From NCBI GenBank assembly GCA_900074885.1, contig FJUW01000033.1, forward strand, positions 759,041 to 823,040: a stretch of 64,000 nt of DNA. Reading direction: 5' to 3'. Below, piece by piece: positions 23,133 to 35,099 of this stretch; position 1 is the first letter of the stretch, and each line of letters begins with the position of its first letter. The stretch is from Rhynchosporium graminicola (lineage: Eukaryota; Ascomycota; Leotiomycetes; Helotiales; Ploettnerulaceae). The position numbers and the translations under genes were made by a program. The notes under the pieces are model-generated. The model worked only from the letters and a program-made list of their open reading frames with translations. It searched no databases and had not been told where the DNA came from.

Positions 23133-26100
23133 ATGGACTCCGCCGGCGCCTATGCTCAGTGGCAAACACAGCTCGCAGCCATGCGCGCTGCTGTGGCGAA
23201 CATCAAGTTGCCTACTCCGACAGCCGATTCCTATGGGTCTGATATTGATTTCGATGAAGACTTCACTTCTGGAAACAGTGGAGATGATGTGTGGGACTTC
23301 ATCAGCGATCGCGAGGAGGATGTTTGGAGTAGTGACGCAAACGACCACATTTCAGATGTCGAAGCCTATGGACCCCACTGGCTACAATCAAAATGTATAG
23401 ATTATGCATCGAGAAAGCAAGGACTTTCTGGAGATGATCTTCAGGAGCGGATAGGAGCTCTCTTGGCTTCTGATATTGCTGATGAGGAGCTTCAGTCAAC
23501 GCTGACTGATATCATTGGTTTTGATGATCTGGATTTTGTCATTGAGCTAATTTCTCAGCGAAAGGAGATTTCAAAGCCCTCAACATCTGTTCGTGGTGCT
23601 GCGGCCACGGATAGTCTCTTTGCTGGAAAGCTCCAGACCAGGCGTGAGCGCGAAGAGGCTTTAAGGCAACGGGATTATGAGCACAAAAATGCTCAGCTAG
23701 GCCCATCTCTTAATCGAGACGGTCCTACTTATCCTCACGTCTACACGACTCATGCTGCTGGCAACAAACTTGATTCCAAGGGTCGCCAGTATGCCCTACC
23801 TGTCGGTCATACTAGAAAGGAGGAGAGATTCTACGAGGAGTACACCATTCCTGCTGCGAAAGTTGGGACTCTTGGGCACGGGAGGAAGCTTGTGGAAATA
23901 TCCGAAATGGATGGCCTTTGTCGAAACACCTTCAAAGGTTACAAGTCCTTGAACCGAATGCAAAGTCTTGTCTACCCGGTAGCCTATCAAACGAGTGAGA
24001 ATATGTTGATTTGTGCTCCCACTGGAGCTGTAAGTAGTGTTATCCATCTCGCTTGTGTACGTAGGCTAATCATAAAAAGGGTAAAACGGATGCTGCGATG
24101 TTGACAGTTCTACACGAAATTGCCCAAAATATTTCACCAAGTCCTGCCGAGCAACCCCAAGCAACTGACTTTGCTGTCAATCTTAAAGACTTCAAAATCG
24201 TCTACGTCGCACCAATGAAAGCTCTTGCCGCCGAAATCACTCAGAAGCTTGGAAGTCGTCTCGCATGGCTGGGCATCCAAGTCCGCGAATTCACTGGTGA
24301 TATGCATCTCACCAAAAGCGAAATAGTTGCAACCCAGATCATCGTTACCACCCCTGAAAAATGGGATGTTGTCACTCGAAAGGGAACTGGTGATACCGAG
24401 CTGGTGCAGAAAGTCAGACTCCTGATTATTGATGAGGTTCACATGCTTCATGATGATCGCGGTTCTGTTTTGGAGTCTCTCGTAGCTCGAACAGAACGTC
24501 AGGTAGAAAGTACCCAGTCACTCATCCGCATCGTTGGGCTGTCTGCCACTCTCCCAAATTATGTCGATGTTGCAGATTTTCTGAAGGTCAATCGCCATGC
24601 TGGTCTATTCTACTTTGATGCCAGCTTCAGACCAGTTCCACTAGAACAGCATTTCATCGGTGTTAAGGGTAAGGCAGGCACTCGGACATCTAGAGACAAC
24701 ATCGACACCACTGCTTTCGAAAAGGTCCAAGACATGCTTGAGCTAGATCATCAGGTAATGGTATTCGTTCACTCGCGGAAGGACACATCCGGTACGGCCA
24801 AGATGCTGTACGAGAAAGCGATCGATCAGGCTTGTACACATCTCTTCGATCCCATGGACCATCCTGGCTACTCGAATGCCATCAAGGAAGCTGCTCGCTC
24901 CAAGGGGCGAGAGATCCGTGAGCTACTACCTAAGGGTATTGGAATTCATCACGCAGGAATGGCCCGATCCGACCGAAACCTCATGGAAAAGCTGTTCAGT
25001 AGTGGAGTTTTGAAGGTTCTTTGTTGTACGGCGACACTAGCTTGGGGTGTCAATTTACCAGCCGCAGCAGTTATCATCAAGGGCACCCAGGTTTATAGCG
25101 CACAAGATGGAAAATTTATCGACCTTGGGATTTTGGACGTCCTTCAGATCTTCGGTCGTGCTGGTCGACCTCAGTTTCAAGATACTGGTATTGGTATGAT
25201 CTGCACAACACAAGACAAGTTGGCCCATTACCTGCAGGCTGTTACTTCACAAGTCCCGATCGAATCCCGCTTTTCGAAACACATGGTGGACAATCTCAAT
25301 GCTGAGATTGCTTTGGGAACTGTTACTTCTGTGCCTGAAGCCGTTCAGTGGCTTGGATATTCATACCTGTTTGTGAGAATGCAGCGAAACCCATTGACCT
25401 ACGGAATTGATTGGGCTGAGATCCGAGATGATCCTACACTAGTACAGCGTCGAAGATTACTGGTAATTCAGGCTGCAAGAACCCTTCAGCAGAGTCAGAT
25501 GATCATTTTCAATGAGACAACTGAAGAACTTCGAAGTAAAGATGTTGGGCGGATAGCTAGCCAATACTATATCCTCCATACCAGTATCCAGATCTTCAAT
25601 ACAATGATGAAGCCACTGTCTAGCGAAGCGGACGTGTTGAAGATGATCGCTATGAGCGGAGAATTCGACAATATCCAATCCAGGGACACCGAATCAAAGG
25701 AGCTCACCAAGTTGAGAGAAGAGTCTTCTCCGTGCGATGTGGGAGAGAAGAACGACTCGCCTCAAGCAAAAACCAATATCTTGCTACAATCTTACATCTC
25801 TGGAGCGTCTTTAGAGGACTTTGCTCTCGGTAATGATTCGAATTACATTGCACAGCAATCAGCCCGAATTTGTCGGGCTCTCTTTATGATTGCCTTGAAT
25901 CGACGATGGGGACATCAATGTCAGGTCCTTCTCTCGATGTGCATATCTATCGAGAAGAGAATCTGGGCATTCCAACATCCTCTGCATCAATTTGAATTAG
26001 CAAAACCGATTCTGAATCAGCTCGACTCCAAGAATGGTATATCCATAGAGTCCATGCGGGATATGGATGCCGCTGAGATCGGTGCTATGGTGCATAACCA

Positions 26101-29100
26101 CGGTGCTGGTAAGACAATCTCGAAAATCCTCGACAACTTCCCAACGATCAGTATTGACTCCGAGATTGCACCTCTTAATAGAGACGTACTCAGAATCCGT
26201 TTATTCCTGACACCCGATTTCCGATGGAACGACAAATACCACGGCACATCCGAGAGTTACTGGGTCTGGGTAGAAAACTCCGAGACTTCTGAAATATACC
26301 ACCACGAGATGTTCATTCTGAGTCGAAAGAAACTTTACGATGATCACGAGTTGAACTTTACCATCCCGCTGTCCGATCCGTTGCCTACACAGATCTACGT
26401 GCGAGCTGTATCCGACAGATGGTTAGGAGCGGAAACGGTTCATCCAATCTCATTCCAACATTTGATCAGACCCGATACGGAAAGTGTTTACACAGATCTG
26501 CTAAACCTCCAACCATTACCAATTACAGCCCTCAAGAATCCGGCACTCGAAGAGATTTACGGCCAGCGTTTCCAGTACTTCAATCCTATGCAGACCCAGA
26601 TCTTCCACTGCCTCTACCATACCTCGGCAAATGTCTTGTTAGGGTCTCCCACTGGTTCTGGAAAAACAATTGCTTGTGAATTGGCTATGTGGTGGGCCTT
26701 CCGCGAAAATCCCGGTTCGAAAGTTGTCTACATAGCCCCGATGAAGGCACTCGTACGTGAGCGAGTCAAGGACTGGGGTGCGCGCCTTACGAAGCAAATG
26801 GGATTAAAGCTAGTTGAGTTGACTGGAGACAATACGCCTGATACCCGCACCATCCGAGATGCAGACATCATCATCACCACCCCAGAAAAATGGGATGGTA
26901 TTTCGAGATCCTGGCAGACAAGAGGATACGTTCGGCAAGTCAGTCTTGTCATCATTGATGAGATTCATCTATTGGGAGGAGATCGTGGTCCAATTTTGGA
27001 AATCATCGTCTCTCGTATGAATTACATCGCTGCACAATCAAATAACTCAGTTAGGCTCATGGGTATGTCAACTGCATGCGCGAATGCATCGGACCTTGGA
27101 AATTGGCTCGGAGTCAAGGAAGGCTTATTCAACTTTCGCCACAGTGTACGTCCTGTACCACTGGAAATATTCATAGATGGCTTCCCGGAGGTAAGAGGTT
27201 TCTGCCCGCTCATGCAATCTATGAATAGACCTACATTCCTCGCCATCAAGACTCACAGTCCTGACAAGCCGGTAATTGTCTTTGTAGCTTCTCGTCGGCA
27301 AACACGCTTGACTGCCAAGGATCTGATCAACTTCTGTGGCATGGAAGATAATCCTCGACGATTTGTGAAGATGTCCGAAGAGGACCTCCAATTGAATCTC
27401 ACCAGAGTTAAGGACGATGCTTTGAAAGAGGCTCTCAGCTTTGGAATTGGCTTGCATCATGCAGGTCTGACCGAATCGGATCGTTCCCTAGCAGAAGAAC
27501 TGTTCGCAAATAACAAAATCCAAATCCTTGTTGCAACTGCTACATTGGCATGGGGTGTCAATTTACCAGCTCACTTGGTAGTTGTCAAAGGAACTCAGTT
27601 CTTCGACGCTAAGACTGAAGGCTACAAGGACATGGACCTTACAGATGTTCTCCAAATGCTTGGTCGTGCCGGTCGTCCGCAGTTTGACACTTCTGGTATT
27701 GCTCGTATCTTCACCCAAGACTCGAAGAAGGCTTTCTATAAACACTTTCTTCACACTGGTTTTCCAGTCGAATCGTCGCTTCACAACGTCTTAGACAACC
27801 ATCTGGGTGCCGAAGTGTCTGCTGAGACTATTGCTACCAAGCAAGATGCTCTTGATTATCTCACTTGGACATTCTTCTTCCGAAGACTTCACAAGAATCC
27901 ATCCTATTACGGTTTGGATATCTCCGCTGAAGAGCACAACACAATCACAGCTCAGCAAGCTGCCAATGAGTACATGATATCCATGGTCGATATGTCTCTT
28001 GGCGAGCTTGCGGAGTCGAAGTGCTTAGAGATTTATCCGAATGGAGACGTTGACTCTACTCCATTCGGGAAGATTATGAGTTACTACTACTTGTCCCACA
28101 GAACGATTCGCCACCTGGTCAAGCATGCAGTACGTAATGCGACATTTACTGATGTTCTGTCTTGGATGTCTAGTGCAACCGAGTACGACGAGCTTCCAGT
28201 CCGACATAACGAGGATCTCATCAATGCGGAGCTCGCCAAGAATTTGCCTCTCTCCATCAAAGCTTTCGGAGATCTGCCTCTTTGGGATCCGCATGTCAAA
28301 GCTTTCCTGCTACTTCAAGCACACATGTCTCGCATCGACCTCCCAATCACTGATTATGTGGGTGACCAAACCAGTGTTCTAGATCAGGCCATTCGTGTAA
28401 TTCAAGCCAGTATTGACGTTCTAACCGAGATGGGCCTCTTGTCCAGTTGTATGCAAATGATTACACTTCTTCAATGTATCAAGTCGGCTCGTTGGCCAAC
28501 AGATTATCCCCTTTCAATATTGGCAGGCGTTCCAGTCAAGCAACCGGACGGAAGCGATTTGCCTCCTACGCTTCAGGCTTTTTCAGCCGAATCAGAGATT
28601 TCTTACCAAAGAACGGTGACTACTCTTGACATCACTCGAAAAAATCTGGCATCTTTTCAAAAGGGAGCAAAAGCACTTCCGTGTCTCAAAATAGATGTTC
28701 GAGACTTGACCGCTTTGTCTCTGAGTATTGTATTGACACGTCAGAATCCTCTCGGCCCAGATGGCAAGATGTATGCCCCGCGCTTTCCCAAGTCTCAAAC
28801 CGAGGGTTGGTTCGTCATACTATGCAAAGAGGATAGGGACGAAATAATTGCGATCAAGCGAGTCGGTTGGAACTCTGGTGGCCCAGGTGGCAAGGGACAG
28901 AGTATGGGCGGGAGACCTACTGCGAGGACATCCATTATGTTGCCTGTAGAAGAGAGTGGGTTGATCAGCGACGGGAGGAAGATAGATGTCTTGGTAAAGC
29001 ATATACTATAATTCATCAAAAATTCTGGTTATTCTTGCTAATTTTTCGAATAGGTTGTCAGCGATGGTTACCTCGGAATGGTCTACAAGATCAAGGGCGT

Positions 29101-29194
29101 CGAGGTACCAGATGCTCCAAAAGTTGTTGATGATGGCAAGAAGGAGAAGCCATCGAAGGATAGGGCCGGTGCATCAACATCATTCGCCGCATGA
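23133..29194 (+). CDS. slh1: Ski2-like RNA helicase Slh1 (ASCC3 orthologue), two helicase cassettes
   Basis: Slh1/Rqt2 (human ASCC3) is the motor of the ribosome-quality-control trigger complex, which splits collided ribosomes in the cytoplasm. Exons 23133-24029, 24080-28993 and 29054-29194 join to 1983 residues, close to the yeast protein. The first intron interrupts Walker A of cassette 1 (APTGA|GKT, Lys301). Cassette 1 also shows DEVH at 417-420, SATLPN and FGRAGRPQF, then a Sec63/winged-helix part. Cassette 2 has SPTGSGKT (Lys1161), DEIH at 1259, the motif III variant GMSTACANA and LGRAGRPQF, then a second Sec63 domain. DEVH plus DEIH and total length separate it from the spliceosomal paralogue Brr2, whose second cassette has a degenerate motif II. 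The acidic N-terminus (SDIDFDEDF, DREEDVWSSDAND) carries no domain I know. ATG 23133 is the first in-frame ATG. Confidence 0.95.
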
Positions 29195-30995
29195 GGTATC
29201 GGCTTCGGTCTTGGGATGGTTGCTTAGCAACATCCGTAACACGCGGCTTGTAATGATGGGCGCATAAAAGCGGTGAATTAATGAGGGTAGCAATTCGAGC
29301 ATTATCTCCATTTGATATACGGGCAAGACTACACATATAAGTGGATGTCACATCGAGATGTGGTTCATGATTTGATCCCATTTTTTTCCTCGCTCAGTTA
29401 TACCTCATAGTCAAGTACCAATCGAAAATATCCACTTCATTCCCTCTCCTTGTGAGGCGGCCATTGCATTGCACATAATATTCTTCGATCTATTCGAATT
29501 TCAAAAGCTCATCTATTTTCCCCCGAAACAGCCCAAAGACAAACTTCCTGGCTCATTAAGATCTATGCTACTACTCCGTTCTTTCCATTCATCAACTACC
29601 CTCAAGATCTCCTCCCACTTTACTCAATTGTACGAGGTAGTAATCTCAATTTCATCTCAACGACTCCATGCCGGGTAATGTCTCACCAAGGAATCTTATT
29701 ACTGATCGTGATCTTATAGCAAACGACCTTTGGGCCTTCATTCCGTCGATGAAACAATCCCGAGCTAGCAAATGTTGTCATCTTCAGACTGTGGTCATTT
29801 GAGACTGGAAGAGAGAGTTTCCGTGAGCTTGAAGTTTTCTAGAATGACTATAGACTCTTAGGTTCGAGATCTGGCGGTTAAAATATGAGATATTCGCATC
29901 CGAGATTCTTGATTCGCCGGAGAAAGCGGCGTCTTCGCTAATTTTGAGGTGCGCTTGACGGGTTTACAAACTTACAAGTTAAGAGGTATTGTGAATAATC
30001 ACAAGAATGTAAGAGGAGAGGTGCAAAGTCAAGGATAGAAGGGATATTGACTGTTCGCGACATGGTTATGGCTATCAAGTGTCTGTGTTCTTTCGGCCGC
30101 AATACCGGGAGTTAATGGACTTCAAGAGACATGGCAAGCGTAAGTAAGACTGATTTTCAGGCGGTAAATTAATGCGCGTCAGATCGATGACAATGTTCGA
30201 GTTACTCGTCGCTTTAGAGGACTTCCTTAACCTGTATTCCTTGACTCAAAGGGGAATCTCTCAAAGACTCGGATCACCTGGCCTGAGTAATTTTCAAGAA
30301 TTATTGATTTTCTTTGGATGTCAACGTAAAAGAAAGAATATGCAGCCCAGAGATGTTTGACCACAGCAACGTGTTGAACGTTAGGAGGATTGTCAGCTTA
30401 CCCGTTATACGGATCGTGTCAGAAATATACACCAATCGGATATTGATTTCGGGATCTCGAGCAATCTCTATTGCCGCAATGAGGACTGCACCAGTACTCC
30501 AGGAGTTCACGTTGTAGCCCGGGAGGCTCGTCGTGCAGGAGCTAGGCCAAATCTCAGAAGATGATGCTGGTGCCCATGATGTATGGATCTTTCTACTATA
30601 GATGCGAGAAGAGAAATGGTGCAGGAGACCAAGTTTGTCAATTTCGGAGTTAAGTGTTCATTGTGGATGGACTCACAAGCAAATTCTTTGCTGGTGAATC
30701 AAACAAAATGCCATGACCTGCCATATTATACAGCGTTAATCTCCAAAAATTGGTGCAGAGTCAGCAATAGACATGCCAGGGATCAAAACAGTTTCAATTG
30801 CAAAAAGCGGAACGAGTTCGGGCATCACAAGGAGCTTGTGAGTTGCCCATACACTTTGTGTGTTCTCCACTACCAGCTTTGTCACCTCTTCAATATTGCA
30901 TGTGGAATCTGCATGAGGACCCAGACCCAGCAAAATAGGGCCGACTCAAAGGATCTGCATATGTGATGAGGGTTGATGGAACAGTCAAGGAATAC
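29195..30995. other. Intergenic region left of the transposon block
   Basis: About 1.8 kb, including the slh1 3' UTR. Open frames such as 29469-29678 (+), 30301-30510 (-) and 30583-30966 (+) have no recognisable features. The sequence composition is normal until the inverted repeat begins at 30998. Confidence 0.5.
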
Positions 30996-30997
30996 TA

Positions 30998-31021
30998 CAG
31001 TGAAACCCCTGTTATAACGAT
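30998..31021 (+). repeat. Left terminal inverted repeat of the Fot1/pogo element
   Basis: Twenty-four bases starting CAGTGAAACCCCTG are an exact reverse complement of 40914-40937; TA lies immediately outside at 30996-30997. Confidence 0.95.
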
Positions 31022-31559
31022 TGATTCGGGACAGTTAAAAATATCGTTATAACGGATATATCGTTATAAAGGAATAAGTTTATATTATATAAGCCACCTA
31101 TTAAGGGAACCCTGGATAGCGTATCTCTCTCTATAGACTGCAACTCCTGCTCGTAGCGCTTAATTACTCGTATATAACTTATATTTATAGTTCTTTACTT
31201 CTCTGTAAAGCAAAGTAATACCTTTAAAGCCTGCCTTACGTCTTGAATAGAGTATTCTAGCTCTAGAACTGAGTCTCTAGCCTCGTCTTTATCCTCTAGA
31301 GTTTCGCTTTACAAGTGATCTTCTATTATCTCTTATAATAAAGCGTTATCAGTCTGCTTATTCTCTATATCAATTGCGTCTATTATAGCTTCTTCCGGGG
31401 GGTTCAAGAAGTTACTCAAACTTATAGCGTCCCTAATATCTGCTACTATTGAAGCTTATTGATAAAGCTATATAAGATCAGCTAGCTGAGGTAATATCAG
31501 AAGAGCTATTAGAGCTGCGACTAGAGTTAATTTCCGGAAGCAGTTATAAATTATCGTAT

Positions 31560-32412
31560 TACTAACGTTTATAAACTAACTCCGGAATACCTATCGTAGA
31601 GCTAAGTAGACGTTTATAGATTATACTAGCTCATCTCCTCTTTTAAGGCAGTCGATCATATATTATAGCTAATAACAATAGTAATAAGCCTTAAGATTCT
31701 GAATAATACCTTAATCAAGAGGTTAGAAACGACTCGTCGAGTTTAGAGGTAGCTAGCAAATCCGAATATTCGCAGGTAGCGGATATAGTTCTAAGCTAGT
31801 ATAATAAGCTAAGAAGTTATCTATAGCTAGTAAGACAGTTCTATTACTAATATAGCGATAGAAAGCCTTTAGCTAGTTAACTATAATAACTATATTCATC
31901 TAAGCCTTCTTATTCTACCGCTACTCGCCTCCTATAGTCGAAACGCTAATATTCCGTAAAGCGCGCGGCGTTTTATACTTTCTAATACACTATATTAGAA
32001 GCTTATCACTTCCTATAGCGTTTATATAAATAATAAGAGATATTTAAGACTTGTTCTTCTTCAGGCTAGCGCGGGGTTATATTAATAGACCGCGAGAAGG
32101 GGTTATTCTCCAGAATAAGCCGGTTTCGTCTATATTATATATATCCTCCTTATTATATTCGCCGGCTAGTGTTCATAGAGCCTTCATCTCGTCTTCAGTC
32201 GATTCTAGTACAGAGGCGTCTTCTCTAAAGCGCTATTATACTCGTACGTTATATCTCTTCTTATAGCTTTCAAGCTAGCGTTTACTAAATTCAGGGTAAG
32301 GCTTACCCTGATATTAAGGTAATTAGTACTAGAGAGTCTGCGCTTTCTGCCGTATAATTTCACCTATTATAAACCCTCCGCGAGCCTTAATCCGAAGCTA
32401 CTATTATATATA
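31560..32412 (-). pseudogene. Decayed Fot1/pogo transposase (catalytic part)
   Basis: Read on the minus strand, the catalytic core is recognisable in order: NIDETGLFWRITPSRGL with the first Asp codon at 32128-32130; a stretch resembling NAIGSDKLL; YNKKA then a stop then MNIVII; LLAIDNF with the second Asp at 31819-31821; and PLD then a stop then GIIQNLKAYY with the third Asp at 31714-31716. The second and third Asp codons are 105 bases (35 codons) apart, the spacing expected for pogo-type DDD transposases. Several expected Gln codons read TAA or TAG. The three catalytic Asp codons survive, but the frame cannot be translated. The N-terminal (DNA-binding) part should lie beyond the retrotransposon, in 40525-40900. 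Confidence 0.85.
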
Positions 32413-32656
32413 TGACGCTTGCTCTAGAAAGGTCTCAAAACTACCTGAGTAATAAGACCTCACATTACCATGAATATAAAGTAGTAAGAATCACTTGAGA
32501 ATCTACAACTAAGGAGTCTAGAAGTAGAGAGGGAGTAGAAGTATATACATGAAAAGGGGCCCCCAAACTCTACTCGTATAATCTCGCTTAGTAGTAAGTG
32601 TTTCCACCAATAGGGAGGAACCTCTAAACCTGACTAGTCCCTGACTAGTCGTCACA
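32413..32656 (-). repeat. LTR of the gypsy element (3' LTR in element sense)
   Basis: A 244-bp LTR starting TGACGCTTGC and ending GTCGTCACA on the plus strand. Compared by eye with 40281-40524, it differs at about 14 positions, all transitions. An identical copy at 33956-34199 belongs to the duplicated contig end. Confidence 0.93.
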
Positions 32657-33519
32657 CTACCCCCCCCTCTGAAAAAAGCTCGCCCTCGAGCGTTAGTCTA
32701 TCTCCTTATTACTATTAAGGTAGTCGTAATTATTAATTCTATCGTAGAAAGCTTTTAGCTAATTAGGTAGTCTAGCAGGAGGTCTAGCTTACGTTAAGTT
32801 ATTAAGGTAGAATTATTATAGCTTAGTAGGAGCGTATTTAACGTCTATAGCATCGTACTATATGAGATCGACGTCTTGATTTAACTAGGAAACTCGGTAT
32901 AAAAGGCTATTACGCTACTTACGGTACGCAAGTATATCTTCGATCTCCCATTTATCGTCACTAGTGATATTAATAGGTAGTAGCAGCAGTAAGGTTTATC
33001 CTAGTAAAGGGTCGTTTAGATACTTCTATAGCTTAGCAGCAGGGAATACGTTATATACTTTTATACTAGTAGGAAGCTCTAGACAATAAGAGCTTCCGAC
33101 CTTTTTAATTATATAGAAGGGTCTATTAGTCGGGAAGTCGAGTTTTTTACTAGGTCGAGTACTCGTAAAGTAGCATATATCTAGCTAGATAAAGTCGTCT
33201 ATAGTAAAGTCGACTTCACAGCGTAAGCGATTATAAGATTAAGCTATCTTAGCTTATGCACGTTAGAGGCTTAATTAAGCAGTAGTCTAGGCGTCGCGCA
33301 GACGATTAGCGTAATCTAGAGCTTACTAAGTATTCAACTTATCAGTAAGCGTAGTAGAGTTAGGTAGGTCTTTCTAATTCTAATTAACGTAAGGTATATA
33401 TCTATAAACGACTTTAAAAGGTAAGAGACCTCTAAGGGATTCGTAAGGGAGAGTTATCTAGGCGTAGTCTATAATAGGTAAGAATTCCGACTAGTCGTCT
33501 TAATAATAAGAGATAAAAA

Positions 33520-33520
33520 N
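33520..33520. other. Single ambiguous base (N) marking an assembly join
   Basis: This is the only N in the window. It lies between the two copies of the 1542-bp segment, as expected where two overlapping contigs were placed end to end. Confidence 0.95.
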
Positions 33521-33955
33521 CTTTCTAATATACTATATTAGAAGCTTATCACTTCCTATAGCGTTTATATAAATAATAAGAGATATTCGAGACTTATCCT
33601 TCTTCAGGCTAGCGCGGGGTTATATTAATAGACCGCGAGAAGGGGTTATTCTCCAGAATAAGCCGGTTTCGTCTATATTATATATATCCTCCTTATTATA
33701 TTCGCCGGCTAGTGTTCATAGAGCCTTCATCTCGTCTTCAGTCGATTCTAGTACAGAGGCGTCTTCTCTAAAGCGCTATTATACTCGTACGTTATATCTC
33801 TTCTTATAGCTTTCAAGCTAGCGTTTACTAAATTCAGGGTAAGGCTTACCCTGATATTAAGGTAATTAGTACTAGAGAGTCTGCGCTTTCTGCCGTATAA
33901 TTTCACCTATTATAAACCCTCCGCGAGCCTTAATCCGAAGCTACTATTATATATA

Positions 33956-34199
33956 TGACGCTTGCTCTAGAAAGGTCTCAAAACTACCTGAGTAATAAGA
34001 CCTCACATTACCATGAATATAAAGTAGTAAGAATCACTTGAGAATCTACAACTAAGGAGTCTAGAAGTAGAGAGGGAGTAGAAGTATATACATGAAAAGG
34101 GGCCCCCAAACTCTACTCGTATAATCTCGCTTAGTAGTAAGTGTTTCCACCAATAGGGAGGAACCTCTAAACCTGACTAGTCCCTGACTAGTCGTCACA
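33956..34199 (-). repeat. Second copy of the 3' LTR inside the duplicated segment
   Basis: It matches 32413-32656 exactly at an offset of 1543 bp and is part of the repeated block on the right side of the single N. It should be counted as the same physical LTR if the repeat is an assembly overlap. Confidence 0.85.
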
Positions 34200-35099
34200 C
34201 TACCCCCCCCTCTGAAAAAAGCTCGCCCTCGAGCGTTAGTCTATCTCCTTATTACTATTAAGGTAGTCGTAATTATTAATTCTATCGTAGAAAGCTTTTA
34301 GCTAATTAGGTAGTCTAGCAGGAGGTCTAGCTTACGTTAAGTTATTAAGGTAGAATTATTATAGCTTAGTAGGAGCGTATTTAACGTCTATAGCATCGTA
34401 CTATATGAGATCGACGTCTTGATTTAACTAGGAAACTCGGTATAAAAGGCTATTACGCTACTTACGGTACGCAAGTATATCTTCGATCTCCCATTTATCG
34501 TCACTAGTGATATTAATAGGTAGTAGCAGCAGTAAGGTTTATCCTAGTAAAGGGTCGTTTAGATACTTCTATAGCTTAGCAGCAGGGAATACGTTATATA
34601 CTTTTATACTAGTAGGAAGCTCTAGACAATAAGAGCTTCCGACCTTTTTAATTATATAGAAGGGTCTATTAGTCGGGAAGTCGAGTTTTTTACTAGGTCG
34701 AGTACTCGTAAAGTAGCATATATCTAGCTAGATAAAGTCGTCTATAGTAAAGTCGACTTCACAGCGTAAGCGATTATAAGATTAAGCTATCTTAGCTTAT
34801 GCACGTTAGAGGCTTAATTAAGCAGTAGTCTAGGCGTCGCGCAGACGATTAGCGTAATCTAGAGCTTACTAAGTATTCAACTTATCAGTAAGCGTAGTAG
34901 AGTTAGGTAGGTCTTTCTAATTCTAATTAACGTAAGGTATATATCTATAAACGACTTTAAAAGGTAAGAGACCTCTAAGGGATTCGTAAGGGAGAGTTAT
35001 CTAGGCGTAGTCTATAATAGGTAAGAATTCCGACTAGTCGTCTTAATAATAAGAGATAAAAAGTTATAATCTATATTAGAGATATTAGTTATAGATCTC

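Larger units (their letters stand above)
31978..35062. repeat. 1542-bp direct repeat flush to a single N: probable uncollapsed contig overlap
   Basis: 31978-33519 and 33521-35062 are the same sequence, separated only by the N at 33520. The first copy stops exactly at the N (AGATAAAAA|N) and the second starts exactly after it. Apart from about five transitions in the first 85 bases I see no differences. The repeat boundaries have no biological logic: one falls inside the transposase remnant, the other inside retrotransposon DNA. Confidence 0.9.

Noticed and set aside
32051..32266. Plus-strand 71-codon frame inside the transposon
   Set aside because: It is antisense to the recognisable minus-strand transposase motifs (NIDETGLFW).
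31978..35062. A biological tandem duplication or two neighbouring LTR elements
   Set aside because: The repeat ends coincide exactly with the lone N and have no relation to LTR or transposase borders, so an assembly overlap explains it better.
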